The notes: generated by a model from the sequence alone, not told the origin. A stretch of 64,000 nt of DNA from Pseudomonas fluorescens (GCF_019212185.1 NZ_CP078138.1:5929501-5993500); one strand, 5' to 3'; positions 27,498-37,012 are shown, numbered from the stretch's first letter. Numbers and translations: made by a program.

Positions 27498-28472
27498 ATG
27501 GCCCACCCGTTTGAAACCCTCACCCCAGACCTCGTACTCGATGCCGTTGAAAGCATCGGTTTTCTCAGCGACGCGCGCATCCTGGCGCTGAACAGCTACG
27601 AGAACCGCGTCTATCAAGTCGGCATCGAAGACAGCGAACCGCTGATCGCCAAGTTCTATCGCCCGCAGCGCTGGAGCAACGAAGCGATCCTCGAAGAGCA
27701 CCGGTTCACTTTCGAACTGGCCGAGGTCGAGGTGCCGGTGGTCGCACCGCTGATTCACAACGGCGAAACCCTGCACGAACACAACGGCTTTCGCTTCACC
27801 CTGTTTCCTCGTCGTGGCGGACGGGCGCCGGAGCCTGGCAATCTCGACCAGCTGTATCGCCTCGGACAGTTGCTCGGGCGCTTGCACGCCGTGGGCTCGA
27901 CCCGCCCGTTCGAGCACCGCGAAGCGCTGGGAGTGAAAAACTTCGGCGAAGATTCACTGAATACCTTGCTCGAAGGCAATTTCGTACCGCGCAGCCTGCT
28001 GCCGGCCTACGAATCGGTGGCCCGCGACCTGCTCAAGCGCGTGCAAGAGGTCTACAACGACACCCCGCACCAGAACATCCGCATGCACGGCGATTGCCAC
28101 CCGGGCAACATGATGTGCCGCGACGAGATGTTCCACATCGTCGACCTCGATGACTGCCGCATGGGCCCGGCGGTGCAGGACTTGTGGATGATGCTCGCCG
28201 GCGATCGCCAGGATTGTCTGGGCCAACTCTCGGAGCTGATGGACGGTTACAGCGAATTCCACGACTTCAACCCTCGCGAACTGGCCTTGATCGAACCCCT
28301 GCGCGCCTTGCGCCTGATGCACTACAGCGCCTGGCTGGCACGCCGCTGGGACGACCCGGCGTTCCCGCGCAGCTTCCCGTGGTTTGGCAGCGAACGGTAC
28401 TGGGGCGATCAGGTACTGGCCCTGCGTGAGCAGTTAGCGGCGCTGAATGAAGAGCCGTTGAAGTTGTTTTGA
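27498..28472 (+). CDS. srkA: SrkA (YihE), stress response serine/threonine kinase
   Basis: 324 residues from the ATG at 27498, with AGGAG 6 bases before it; the longer frame lacks support. A kinase with choline-kinase-like fold: catalytic loop HGDCHPGNM and metal site IVDLDDCRMGP. The opening FETLTPDLVLDAVESIGF and NSYENRVYQVG is typical of SrkA. In E. coli it protects against stress-induced death by counteracting toxin-antitoxin effects. Flanked by REP elements and transcribed alone. Confidence 0.93.
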   Translation: MAHPFETLTPDLVLDAVESIGFLSDARILALNSYENRVYQVGIEDSEPLIAKFYRPQRWSNEAILEEHRFTFELAEVEVPVVAPLIHNGETLHEHNGFRFTLFPRRGGRAPEPGNLDQLYRLGQLLGRLHAVGSTRPFEHREALGVKNFGEDSLNTLLEGNFVPRSLLPAYESVARDLLKRVQEVYNDTPHQNIRMHGDCHPGNMMCRDEMFHIVDLDDCRMGPAVQDLWMMLAGDRQDCLGQLSELMDGYSEFHDFNPRELALIEPLRALRLMHYSAWLARRWDDPAFPRSFPWFGSERYWGDQVLALREQLAALNEEPLKLF

Positions 28473-28505
28473 ATCACCCCGAATTCCACTGTGGAAAACT
28501 AATCA

Positions 28506-28538
28506 CTGTAGGAACGCCGCCCGGGCTGCTCCTACAGG
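28506..28538. repeat. REP-like hairpin
   Basis: CTGTAGGAACGCCGCCCGGG and its partner GCTGCTCCTACAG form an imperfect hairpin 34 bases after the srkA stop. It is of the same subtype as the perfect palindrome at 62682-62711 and may act as a terminator or message stabiliser. Confidence 0.75.
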
Positions 28539-28636
28539 TTCTGTTGTTCACAAATACCCAACCAATACAGCAGGACATTTGCAGACAAATCTCCTTACAA
28601 TCCTTGCTTTGTTAGCTACCTAAGCAAGGATTCTGC

Positions 28637-29524
28637 ATGCCAGCCGCCAACCTGCGTCGCGGTTACGTTCTGGGCCTGACCGCCTACATCATCTGGGGCT
28701 TGTTCCCGCTCTATTTCAAAGCCATCGCCAGCGTGCCCGCCGTGGAGATCATCATTCACCGGGCGATCTGGTCAGCGCTGTTCGGTGGCCTGTTGCTCAT
28801 GGTCTGGAAGCATCCCGGCTGGTGGCGGGAATTGCGAGACAACCCCAAACGCCTGGCGATCCTCGCCCTGAGCGGCACGCTGATCGCCGCCAACTGGCTG
28901 ACCTACGTCTGGTCGGTGAACAACGGGCGCATGCTCGAAGCCAGCCTGGGTTATTACATCAACCCGCTGGTCAACGTGTTGCTGGGCATGCTGATCCTCG
29001 GCGAACGGTTGCGGCGCATGCAGTGGGTTGCCGTGGGACTGGCGGCGGTCGGTGTGGCGCAGCAGGTGTGGCAAGTCGGCAGCTTGCCATGGGTATCGCT
29101 GGTGCTGGCGTTGACGTTCGGCTTCTACGGCTTGATCCGCAAGCAGGCCCCCGTCAAGGCGCTGCCCGGCCTGGTGGTGGAAACCTGGATGCTGGTGCCG
29201 CTGGCCATCGCCTGGCTGTTGTTCAACCAAACCGCAATGACCGCCCAACCCGAGTTCTGGACGACCAGCGAAGCCTGGTGGCTGATCGCCGCCGGGCCGG
29301 TCACCCTGGTGCCGCTGGTCTGCTTCAACGCCGCCGCGCGCGACCTGCCCTACACCACCCTGGGCTTCCTGCAATACCTGGCGCCGACCCTGGTGCTGTT
29401 GCAGGCGGTGCTGCTGTTTGGCGAGCACCTCTCGTCCAGTACCCTGATCGCCTTCATGTTTATCTGGGCAGGCCTGGCGGTGTACAGCGTCGATGCATGG
29501 CTGAGTTTGCGTCGACGTCGCTGA
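28637..29524 (+). CDS. rarD: RarD, EamA-family transporter
   Basis: 295 residues with about ten hydrophobic segments, starting RRGYVLGLTAYIIWGLFPLY, the usual RarD opening, and containing NWLTYVWSVNNGRMLEASLG and YYINPLVNVLLGM. It belongs to the drug/metabolite transporter superfamily. The name comes from a chloramphenicol sensitivity phenotype reported in Pseudomonas, and the substrate is not known. AAGGA lies 7 bases before the ATG. Confidence 0.92.
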   Translation: MPAANLRRGYVLGLTAYIIWGLFPLYFKAIASVPAVEIIIHRAIWSALFGGLLLMVWKHPGWWRELRDNPKRLAILALSGTLIAANWLTYVWSVNNGRMLEASLGYYINPLVNVLLGMLILGERLRRMQWVAVGLAAVGVAQQVWQVGSLPWVSLVLALTFGFYGLIRKQAPVKALPGLVVETWMLVPLAIAWLLFNQTAMTAQPEFWTTSEAWWLIAAGPVTLVPLVCFNAAARDLPYTTLGFLQYLAPTLVLLQAVLLFGEHLSSSTLIAFMFIWAGLAVYSVDAWLSLRRRR

Positions 29525-29587
29525 TCAAAAACTGCACAAAGCCTTGCAGGCCATGGCAACCGTGGCCTGCAAGCATCCTTCCCAAGG

Positions 29588-29708
29588 TTATCCACAGCGT
29601 GATCCCCGCCGTTTGTGCACAAGCGCTTGAAATTGCTGGTTTTTTGATCAACTTCCGCAGAGGCCCGGCCCGCCGGGGCTGCAGAGCGGTCTCTACAGCT
29701 TATCCACA
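29588..29708. promoter_or_regulatory. Two perfect DnaA boxes in an intergenic region
   Basis: TTATCCACA occurs at 29588-29596 and 29700-29708, both on the plus strand, in the 213-base gap between convergent rarD and the ACT-domain gene. A palindrome TTGTGCACAA lies between them. Each box equals the strict DnaA consensus. No AT-rich unwinding element or further cluster was seen, so this may be a titration site or chance. Confidence 0.5.
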
Positions 29709-29737
29709 GGCAGGTGCAGGATTTCCTTGGATAACGC

Positions 29738-30256
29738 TCAAGAGTCGCTGCGCAGTACCAGTTCCACCATCAAATCGTCTGCCAGAGTCTCCAGGCGTGA
29801 CTGCAAGACATCCAGCGACAGGGTCAAGGGCACCGCCAGAATGGCCTCGGCATGAAACAGCGGCTCACTGCTCATCGGCGCCGGCCGTACTTCGGTGACC
29901 AGACGTTCCAGACTCACTCCCTGCTCACTGAGTAGACGCGTGATGTCACGCACAATCCCTGGCCGATCGTTGCCCACCAACTCCATGGCGATTGGCTTCC
30001 AGGTACAGGCCTGTTCAATGCCGCTTTCGGCAATCAGCACCCGGATCCCCTGGCTGGATAACGCCTGCAGCGCATCCACCAATTCGTCGTAAGCCTCGGC
30101 CGGAACCCCCACCCGCAGAATCCCGGCGAATTGCCCGGCCATCCGCGACATGCGGCTTTCCAGCCAGTTGCCGCCATGCTCGGCAATGCATTGGGCGATG
30201 CGCTCGACCTGACCGGCTTTGTCCGGGGCGAATACGGTGAGTACGAGATGATCCAT
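29738..30256 (-). CDS. GcvR-like double ACT domain protein
   Basis: 172 residues with two ACT domains: LVLTVFAPDKAGQVERIAQC at the N-terminus and ELVGNDRPGIVRDITRLLSE around residue 93. This is the architecture of GcvR, the glycine cleavage system repressor partner that responds to glycine in E. coli. In pseudomonads these proteins are often annotated only as ACT-domain regulators. No DNA-binding domain is present, so it must act through a partner. It is a single-gene unit with a paired REP upstream. Confidence 0.88.
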   Translation of the reverse strand: MDHLVLTVFAPDKAGQVERIAQCIAEHGGNWLESRMSRMAGQFAGILRVGVPAEAYDELVDALQALSSQGIRVLIAESGIEQACTWKPIAMELVGNDRPGIVRDITRLLSEQGVSLERLVTEVRPAPMSSEPLFHAEAILAVPLTLSLDVLQSRLETLADDLMVELVLRSDS

Positions 30257-30334
30257 GGCGCAGCCCTCTGGTCATGATTTTTCTGGTCGAGAGGCAAGTA
30301 TAGGCAACAGGGATTGCTGCGTTGAATGAGAAGG

Positions 30335-30408
30335 CCCCATCGCGAGCAGGCTCGCTCCTACAGGGGAATTGTACTCCCCGTGTAGGAGCGAGCCTGCTCG
30401 CGATGGGG
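30335..30408. repeat. Perfect inverted REP pair upstream of the GcvR-like gene
   Basis: Two nearly identical 28-30 base arms (core GCGAGCAGGCTCGCTCCTAC and its reverse complement) lie 15-20 bases apart, giving a very long hairpin. It is in the 546-base gap before glcB. Confidence 0.92.
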
Positions 30409-30747
30409 GCACCGCCGATCCGGGCGAAGCACAAATCGTGTACAACTTTTTATATTTAACTGGAACAATCCACTGGTTTTTTGAGAACATCCTGTGCCCC
30501 GTCGTGACTGCAATGCGTCATGGGGTCGCAGAACGACGTAATTAGTCTAATTTTCACAACCGCAGTTCATCATGTAGTATGCCGCAGCGCGCACTACATA
30601 ATCCTCGATCGATGCCTGCCGCGGGCCTGATCGCAACCCTGAAAGCCCTGTCAGCAAGGCCTCCAAGCCGTTGATCGAGCCAAACCCAGCCGCCCGCAAT
30701 GGCATGTACTGGTAGACGGGTTTGTGGTTTAAATGGCCAGGGGCTTG
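30409..30747. other. Noncoding region upstream of glcB
   Basis: About 340 bases between the REP pair and the glcB leader. I see a perfect 6-1-6 palindrome AATTAG-T-CTAATT at 30540-30552, a possible hairpin TGTAGT...ACTACA around 30574-30598, and an A/T-rich stretch at 30440-30480. No gene of credible length was found. The region is long enough to hold a regulated promoter for malate synthase; I cannot assign the regulator. Confidence 0.4.
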
Positions 30748-30810
30748 ATGGTCAAAATTGAAGAGCTGAAAAGCGAAATAGCTGAGCAGAGTGAGGCAAG
30801 CAATGACTGA
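30748..30810 (+). CDS. Possible 20-residue leader peptide coupled to glcB
   Basis: ATG at 30748 has AGGGG 4 bases before it and encodes [20 protein letters not shown], ending in a TGA that overlaps the glcB start as ATGACTGA. An in-frame ATG at 30733 would add five residues but lacks a ribosome binding site. The overlap is the same 8-base arrangement as bioC-bioH in this window. The peptide is charged and helical in character; function unknown. It could be a coupled leader controlling glcB translation. Confidence 0.35.
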   Translation: MVKIEELKSEIAEQSEASND

Positions 30811-32980
30811 ACACGTTCAAGTCGGTGGCCTGCAGGTCGCCAAAGTCCTGTTCGACTTCGTGAACAACGAAGCCATTCCCGGAACCGGCCTCACCGCCGA
30901 ACAATTCTGGGCCGGTGCCGACAAGGTCATTCATGACCTGGCGCCGAAGAACAAAGCCCTACTCGCCAAACGCGATGATTTCCAGGCCCGTATCGATGCC
31001 TGGCACCAGGAGCGTGCAGGCCAGGCGCACGACGCCGTGGCCTACAAAGCCTTCCTGCAAGACATCGGTTATCTGCTGCCAGAAGCGGTCGATTTCCAGG
31101 CTACGACGCAAAACGTCGATGAAGAAATCGCCCGCATGGCCGGCCCACAACTGGTGGTCCCGGTGATGAACGCCCGCTTCGCTCTCAATGCCTCGAACGC
31201 CCGCTGGGGTTCGTTGTACGACGCGCTCTACGGCACCGACGCCATCAGCGAAGCCGATGGCGCGGAAAAAGGCAAAGGCTACAACAAGGTGCGTGGCGAC
31301 AAAGTCATCGCCTTCGCCCGCGCCTTCCTCGACGAAGCCGCGCCACTGGCTGCCGGCTCCCATGTCGACTCCACCGGCTACAGCATCGTTGATGGCAAAC
31401 TGGTGGTCGCGCTCAAAGGCGGCAGCAACAGCGGCTTGCGCAACGACGCACAACTGATCGGCTTCCACGGCACGGCCAAGGCACCGACTGCCGTGCTGCT
31501 CAAGCACAACGGCCTGCACTTCGAAATCCAGATCGACGCCAGCACCCCGGTCGGCCAGACCGACGCAGCCGGCGTCAAAGACCTGCTGATGGAAGCCGCA
31601 CTGACCACCATCATGGACTGCGAAGACTCGGTCGCCGCTGTCGATGCCGATGACAAGGTGGTGATCTACCGTAACTGGCTCGGCCTGATGAAGGGCGATC
31701 TGTCGGAAGAAGTCAGCAAGGGCGGCCAGTCGTTCACCCGCACCATGAACCCCGACCGCACCTACACCGCGCCGGATGGCAGCGAGCTGAGCCTGCACGG
31801 TCGGTCGTTGCTGTTCGTGCGTAACGTCGGGCACCTGATGACCATCGACGCGATCCTCGACAAGGACGGCAATGAAGTCCCTGAAGGCATCCTCGACGGT
31901 CTGGTGACCAACCTCGCGGCGATCCACAGCCTGAACGGCAACACGACGCGCAAGAACAGCCGTACCGGGTCGGTCTACATCGTTAAACCGAAAATGCACG
32001 GTCCGGAAGAAGCGGCGTTCACCAATGAACTGTTCGGCCGCATCGAAGACGTTCTGCAGTTGCCACGCAACACCCTCAAAGTCGGGATCATGGACGAGGA
32101 GCGTCGTACCACGATCAACCTCAAGGCCTGCATCAAGGCCGCCAGCGAGCGTGTGGTGTTCATCAACACCGGCTTCCTCGACCGCACCGGCGACGAAATC
32201 CACACCTCCATGGAAGCCGGGCCGATGGTGCGCAAGGCTGACATGAAAGCCGAGAAATGGATCGGCGCCTACGAGAACTGGAACGTCGACATCGGTCTGA
32301 GCACCGGCCTGCAAGGTCGCGCGCAAATCGGCAAAGGGATGTGGGCAATGCCTGACCTGATGGCCGCCATGCTCGAGCAGAAAGTCGCTCACCCACTGGC
32401 TGGCGCCAACACCGCCTGGGTCCCGTCGCCAACCGCAGCCGCCCTGCACGCGCTGCACTACCACAAGGTCGACGTGTTCGCTCGCCAGGCCGAACTGGCC
32501 AAGCGTGCGCGCGCCTCGGTCGACGACATCCTGACCATCCCGCTGGCGGTCAACCCGCAGTGGAGCGCCGAGCAGATCAAGAACGAACTGGACAACAACG
32601 CCCAGGGCATTCTCGGTTATGTGGTGCGCTGGATCGACCAGGGTGTCGGCTGCTCGAAAGTGCCGGACATCAACGACGTCGGCCTGATGGAAGACCGTGC
32701 CACGCTGCGCATTTCCAGTCAGCACATCGCCAACTGGCTGCGTCACGGCATCGTCACTGAAGAGCAGGTCATGGAAAGCCTCAAGCGCATGGCGCCGGTG
32801 GTTGACCGCCAGAACGCCAACGACCCGCTGTACCGTCCATTGGCGCCGAACTTCGACAGCAACATCGCCTTCCAGGCCGCGGTTGAACTGGTGATCGAAG
32901 GCACCAAACAGCCCAACGGCTACACTGAGCCGGTCCTGCACCGTCGTCGTCGCGAGTTCAAGGCGGCCAACGGCCTCTGA
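30803..32980 (+). CDS. glcB: GlcB, malate synthase G
   Basis: 725 residues from the ATG at 30803; a GTG at 30791 is also in frame. It condenses glyoxylate with acetyl-CoA to malate in the glyoxylate shunt. Length and motifs match the monomeric G isoform: [39 protein letters not shown] and the catalytic stretch [20 protein letters not shown]. It ends in a strong terminator. The long upstream region and candidate leader peptide suggest regulated expression on two-carbon sources. Confidence 0.97.
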   Translation: MTEHVQVGGLQVAKVLFDFVNNEAIPGTGLTAEQFWAGADKVIHDLAPKNKALLAKRDDFQARIDAWHQERAGQAHDAVAYKAFLQDIGYLLPEAVDFQATTQNVDEEIARMAGPQLVVPVMNARFALNASNARWGSLYDALYGTDAISEADGAEKGKGYNKVRGDKVIAFARAFLDEAAPLAAGSHVDSTGYSIVDGKLVVALKGGSNSGLRNDAQLIGFHGTAKAPTAVLLKHNGLHFEIQIDASTPVGQTDAAGVKDLLMEAALTTIMDCEDSVAAVDADDKVVIYRNWLGLMKGDLSEEVSKGGQSFTRTMNPDRTYTAPDGSELSLHGRSLLFVRNVGHLMTIDAILDKDGNEVPEGILDGLVTNLAAIHSLNGNTTRKNSRTGSVYIVKPKMHGPEEAAFTNELFGRIEDVLQLPRNTLKVGIMDEERRTTINLKACIKAASERVVFINTGFLDRTGDEIHTSMEAGPMVRKADMKAEKWIGAYENWNVDIGLSTGLQGRAQIGKGMWAMPDLMAAMLEQKVAHPLAGANTAWVPSPTAAALHALHYHKVDVFARQAELAKRARASVDDILTIPLAVNPQWSAEQIKNELDNNAQGILGYVVRWIDQGVGCSKVPDINDVGLMEDRATLRISSQHIANWLRHGIVTEEQVMESLKRMAPVVDRQNANDPLYRPLAPNFDSNIAFQAAVELVIEGTKQPNGYTEPVLHRRRREFKAANGL

Positions 32981-33001
32981 TCCAACGCTGATGCGGTAAG
33001 C

Positions 33002-33036
33002 AAAAGGCCCTGATCTTTCGATCAGGGCCTTTTTTC
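33002..33036. terminator. Strong terminator after glcB
   Basis: AAAGGCCCTGAT and ATCAGGGCCTTT pair around CTTTCG and are followed by T residues on the plus strand; the complementary A tract makes it bidirectional. The minus-strand response regulator gene ends at 33035, overlapping its edge by two bases. Confidence 0.92.
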
Positions 33037-33493
33037 ATGGCGCCGGCGTCAACCCAAGCTCATGCCGGACTAACTCCAGCAACTTGCCGGTATCGAAGGG
33101 TTTAAGCAGAAAATCCACCACGCTCAAATGCATTGCCGCAATGGCGTCCTTAACATTGGCATCGCCGGAAACGATGATCACGGGCAGCGCGGCCCTAACT
33201 GACTCACGAATCTGCCGGATCAGATCCAGACCATCGACATGGCCCATGCGCAAATCCGTGATCAGCAGCCCGATCGAGGGAGTGATTTCCAGTAGATTCA
33301 ACGCACGCTCGCCACTTTCCGCCGTCAGACAATGGATGCCCTCAAGGGCCAGGACCTCCGCGAGCAACTCTCGGGCGTCCTGGTCATCATCGACAATCAG
33401 CACCCGTTGCAGTTGTGGCGGCAGATCCGACTCCTGCATAACCGCACTCAGCGCTTCACGCTCGGCGTCGCTCAAAATATCGTGGTCGGACAT
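33035..33493 (-). CDS. Orphan single-domain response regulator
   Basis: 152 residues from the ATG at 33493; a longer frame continues into the divergent gene's leader. After a 30-residue acidic helical N-terminus comes a receiver domain with acidic pocket VLIVDDDQDA, phosphoacceptor Asp80 in LLITDLRMG, the SGD stretch and Lys in FLLKPFD. There is no output domain, so it must act by protein contact. Divergent from a CBS/nucleotidyltransferase gene 238 bases away, with which it may work. Confidence 0.88.
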   Translation of the reverse strand: MSDHDILSDAEREALSAVMQESDLPPQLQRVLIVDDDQDARELLAEVLALEGIHCLTAESGERALNLLEITPSIGLLITDLRMGHVDGLDLIRQIRESVRAALPVIIVSGDANVKDAIAAMHLSVVDFLLKPFDTGKLLELVRHELGLTPAP

Positions 33494-33731
33494 GGCTCTC
33501 TCTAAAGGTTCGATTCGTTCCCTTGGCACAAAAGTCAGACATCGCTGGGCAGAGCTTAAATGTGCGCTTCGTCGGATACTTTTCCAATAGGGCGCAGAAA
33601 AGGTTTTCTCCCCTTCAATGGCACTGAAACGCCTGTGGATATCTACCGACCTAGACTTACGTCCAATGGGCACCCTGCCTGCGTGGGACGACCATGGCCG
33701 CTACCCACAACAACAAAATCGAAAAACGGTC

Positions 33732-35666
33732 ATGAGCAAGACGGACGCCTTCACCCAGGCAGGGAAAACTGCGGTGCTGCAAAACATCCAGGGCACCCTG
33801 CAATTCCTGCAGCGGTTTCCGCCGTTCAATCAGATGGAGCACGGACACCTGGCCTATCTGGTGGAGCAGTGCCAACTGCGTTTCTACGGGCCTGGCGAGA
33901 GCATCATCAAACCTGCCGACGGCGCCGTGCAGCACTTCTATATCGTCAAGCAGGGTCGGGTGGTCGGCGAGCGTCCGCACACGGCCAAGGGCGGCACCGA
34001 GACCACCTTCGAGATCACCACCGGCGAATGTTTTCCACTGGCAGCACTGCTCGGCGAACGCGCCACCCGCACCGAGCACCTGGCCGCTGAAGACACCTTC
34101 TGCCTGCAACTGAACAAACTCGCCTTCATCAAGCTGTTTGCGCTGTCCAGCACCTTCCGCGACTTCGCCCTGCGCGGCGTCAGCAGCCTGCTGGATCAGG
34201 TGAATCAGCAGGTCCAGCAAAAAGCCGTGGAAACCCTCGGCACTCAGTACTCACTCAATACCCGGCTCGGTGAATTGGCCATGCGCCACCCCGTGACCTG
34301 TGGTCCGACCACACCCTTGCGCGATGCCGTGACCCTGATGCATGAACAACAGGTGGGCAGCATTGTGGTGGTTGATGATCTAAAGGCGCCGGTCGGCATT
34401 TTCACCCTGCGCGACCTGCGTCAGGTGGTGGCCGACGGCGCCCGCGACCTCGATCAACCGATCGCAGGGCACATGACCCAGGCGCCGTTTTACTTGAGTC
34501 CCGACCACAGCGCGTTCGACGCTGCGATTGCCATGACCGAGCGGCACATCGCCCACGTTTGCCTGGTCAAGGACCAGCGCTTGTGCGGCGTGGTTTCGGA
34601 GCGCGATCTGTTTTCCCTGCAACGGGTCGACCTGGTGCACCTGGCACGGACCATCCGCAATGCGCCACGGGTCGACAGTCTGGTAGCGATTCGCGGCGAG
34701 ATTGGCCAACTGGTCGAGCGCATGCTGGCCCACGGCGCCTCCTCGACCCAGATCACCCAGATCATCACCCTGCTCAACGACCACACGGTGTGTCGGGTGA
34801 TCGAACTGACCCTACAGGAAAAAGGCAACCCGGGGATTCCCTTCAGTTGGCTGTGTTTCGGCAGCGAAGGCCGCCGCGAACAGACCCTGCACACCGATCA
34901 GGACAATGGCCTGCTGTTCGAGGCCCGCGATGCCGCGCACGCCGCCGAGATCCGCGGCCGGCTGCTGCCCATTGCGCAACAGATCAACCACAGCCTGGCG
35001 CTATGCGGCTTCACCCTGTGCAAAGGCAATATCATGGCCGGCAACCCCGAGCTATGCCTGTCCCGTGCCGAGTGGGCCCGCCGCTTCGCTGCGTTTATCC
35101 GCGAGGCGACGCCTGAGAACTTGCTGGGTTCGAGTATCTATTTCGACCTACGGGTGGTCTGGGGTGACGAGCAGGGCTGCGAGCAACTGCGCCGGGCGAT
35201 CCTCGACCAAGTGGCCGACAACCGACTGTTCCAGCGCATGCTGGCCGAGAATGCCTTGCGTCAGCGGCCGCCCGTGGGTCGCTTCCGCGAGTTTGTGCTG
35301 GCAAAGAAAAACGGTGAAAAAGCCACCCTCGATCTCAAAGTCCAGGGCCTCACCCCCTTTGTCGACGGCGCCCGCCTGCTGGCCCTGGCCAACGGCATCG
35401 AGAGCAACAACACCCTGGAACGTTTTCGCCAACTGGTGGCCAGGGAAGTCATCGATCCCCTGGACGGTGCCGCCTATGAAGAGGCCTACCATTTCATCCA
35501 GCAGACGCGCATGCAGCAACATCAACGGCAAACCCGCGAAAACCTGCCCTACTCCAACCGCGTCGATCCGGACAGCCTGAATCACTTGGACCGGCGCATC
35601 CTGCGCGAATCCCTGCGCCAGGCCCAGCGCCTGCAAGCCAGCCTGGCCCTGCGGTATCAGCTATGA
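33732..35666 (+). CDS. cNMP-binding/CBS/DUF294 nucleotidyltransferase-like signalling protein
   Basis: 644 residues from the ATG at 33732; the frame extends upstream without a good start. Order: cyclic-nucleotide-binding-like domain (about 25-140), two CBS domains (about 170-290: MRHPVTCGPTTPLRDAVTLM and MTQAPFYLSPDHSAFDAAIA), then a DUF294 nucleotidyltransferase-like region (SWLCFGSEGRREQTLHTDQD, the GS...D-D motif) and its C-terminal helical partner. This architecture is often paired with an exonuclease gene, as here, and with acetate transport genes elsewhere. Ligands are unknown. Confidence 0.9.
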   Translation: MSKTDAFTQAGKTAVLQNIQGTLQFLQRFPPFNQMEHGHLAYLVEQCQLRFYGPGESIIKPADGAVQHFYIVKQGRVVGERPHTAKGGTETTFEITTGECFPLAALLGERATRTEHLAAEDTFCLQLNKLAFIKLFALSSTFRDFALRGVSSLLDQVNQQVQQKAVETLGTQYSLNTRLGELAMRHPVTCGPTTPLRDAVTLMHEQQVGSIVVVDDLKAPVGIFTLRDLRQVVADGARDLDQPIAGHMTQAPFYLSPDHSAFDAAIAMTERHIAHVCLVKDQRLCGVVSERDLFSLQRVDLVHLARTIRNAPRVDSLVAIRGEIGQLVERMLAHGASSTQITQIITLLNDHTVCRVIELTLQEKGNPGIPFSWLCFGSEGRREQTLHTDQDNGLLFEARDAAHAAEIRGRLLPIAQQINHSLALCGFTLCKGNIMAGNPELCLSRAEWARRFAAFIREATPENLLGSSIYFDLRVVWGDEQGCEQLRRAILDQVADNRLFQRMLAENALRQRPPVGRFREFVLAKKNGEKATLDLKVQGLTPFVDGARLLALANGIESNNTLERFRQLVAREVIDPLDGAAYEEAYHFIQQTRMQQHQRQTRENLPYSNRVDPDSLNHLDRRILRESLRQAQRLQASLALRYQL

Positions 35667-36373
35667 AGCTATTTTCGTGGCTGCGTCCTGCCCCCTGCCC
35701 GACCCTGAACGTCGAGCAACAACAGCGCCTGGTGCAATTGCCCGACACCGCGCCATTGTCCGATTGCAGCCTGCGCGAACAACGCTGGGTGGTGGTGGAC
35801 CTGGAAACCAGCGGCCTCAATTTGAACAAGGATCAGGTGCTGTCGATCGGCGCCGTGGTCATCGAAGACGGGGCGATCGATTTCAGCCAGCAGTTCGAAC
35901 GCACCTTGCATCGCCGCGAACACAAGCTCGCCCCCAGTGTGCTGATTCATGGCTTGGGACCCAGCGCGATTGCCGCCGGTTGCGACCCGGCCGAGGCTTT
36001 GCTCGATTTCATGGAGTTTGTCGGTGACAGCCCGCTGCTGGCGTTCCACGCCGCGTTCGACCAGCACATGCTCGGACGCGCCTTGAAAGACAGCTTGGGG
36101 TATCGCCTGCAACATACGTTTCTCGATGTTGCCGAGATCGCCCCACTGGTCTGCCCCCAGGCGCATCTCCGCGAGGCCGGTCTGGATGACTGGATCGACT
36201 GGTTCAAGCTGCAAGTCAGCGAACGCCACAACGCCAGCGCCGACGCCATGGCCACCGCCGAGCTGGCTTTGATCCTGTTCAGCCGCGCCCAAGCCCAGCA
36301 GATTCACAGCCCGTTGAACCTGCAGCAGCGCGTTGGCCAGTGGAAAAGGCGGCAGCAAGCGCCGTCGTTCTAA
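35663..36373 (+). CDS. DnaQ-like 3'-5' exonuclease
   Basis: 236 residues. A DEDDh exonuclease: VVVDLETSGLNLNKDQVLSI supplies the first Asp and Glu, FHAAFDQHML the second Asp, and HNASADAMATAELAL the final His and Asp. The fold is that of the DNA polymerase III epsilon subunit, but short flanks and the context argue against replication proofreading. It overlaps the CBS/nucleotidyltransferase gene by four bases (ATGA), so the two proteins are probably made together. Confidence 0.9.
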   Translation: MKLFSWLRPAPCPTLNVEQQQRLVQLPDTAPLSDCSLREQRWVVVDLETSGLNLNKDQVLSIGAVVIEDGAIDFSQQFERTLHRREHKLAPSVLIHGLGPSAIAAGCDPAEALLDFMEFVGDSPLLAFHAAFDQHMLGRALKDSLGYRLQHTFLDVAEIAPLVCPQAHLREAGLDDWIDWFKLQVSERHNASADAMATAELALILFSRAQAQQIHSPLNLQQRVGQWKRRQQAPSF

Positions 36374-36448
36374 ATTTCCTTGTAGGAGCGCCCCTCCAAA
36401 CTACCCGACCAACGCCAATTGCTTACACACCCCGCCTCTGAGACAATC

Positions 36449-36467
36449 GCGAACTATTCTCGTTAGT
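36449..36467 (+). promoter_or_regulatory. Fur-like box before the ECF sigma gene
   Basis: GCGAACTATTCTCGTTAGT agrees at 13 of 19 positions with the common Pseudomonas form GCAAATGATTCTCATTTGC, by my hand alignment. It is 26 bases before the GTG start, so iron repression of the sigma factor gene is likely. Confidence 0.6.
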
Positions 36468-36493
36468 TAAACCTTCCCAATCGGTAATGCGCC

Positions 36494-37012
36494 GTGTCGT
36501 CAGTCCCAAGCCCTCAGAGTGAGTTGGTGGGTGCGTTGTATCGCGACCATCGCACGTGGCTATTGGCCTGGCTGCGGCGCAATGTGGCGTGCCCTTCCAA
36601 AGCCGAGGACCTGAGCCAGGACACTTTCGTCCGCCTGCTCGGCCGCGAGGCAGTGACCGTTCCTCGCGAACCCAGGGCCTTCCTGGTGGCGATCGCCAAG
36701 GGCCTGCTGTTCGACCATTTCCGTCGCGCCGCCCTGGAACAGGCCTACCTCAATGAATTGATGCTGATCCCCGAAGCGGAACACCCCTCGGTGGAAGAAC
36801 AGCAGATGATCCTCGAAGACCTCAAGGCCATCGACCGACTGCTCGGCAAACTGTCGAGCAAGGCCCGCGCAGCCTTCCTCTATAACCGTCTCGACGGCCT
36901 GAGCCATGGCGAAATCGCCGAGCGCCTGGGCGTCTCGGTGCCCCGCGTGCGCCAATATCTGGCCCAGGGCATTCGCCAGTGCTACGTGGCGCTGTACGGC
37001 GAGCCGACATGA
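36494..37012 (+). CDS. FecI-type ECF sigma factor
   Basis: 172 residues from a GTG start. Sigma region 2 contains LSQDTFVRLLGREAV and PRAFLVAIAKGLLFDHFRRA, and region 4 the helix-turn-helix LDGLSHGEIAERLGVSVPRV. FecI-type sigma factors drive transcription of a TonB-dependent receptor gene when the cognate siderophore is sensed. The stop overlaps the anti-sigma gene by four bases, and the receptor follows, giving the standard sigma/anti-sigma/receptor trio. Confidence 0.94.
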   Translation: MSSVPSPQSELVGALYRDHRTWLLAWLRRNVACPSKAEDLSQDTFVRLLGREAVTVPREPRAFLVAIAKGLLFDHFRRAALEQAYLNELMLIPEAEHPSVEEQQMILEDLKAIDRLLGKLSSKARAAFLYNRLDGLSHGEIAERLGVSVPRVRQYLAQGIRQCYVALYGEPT

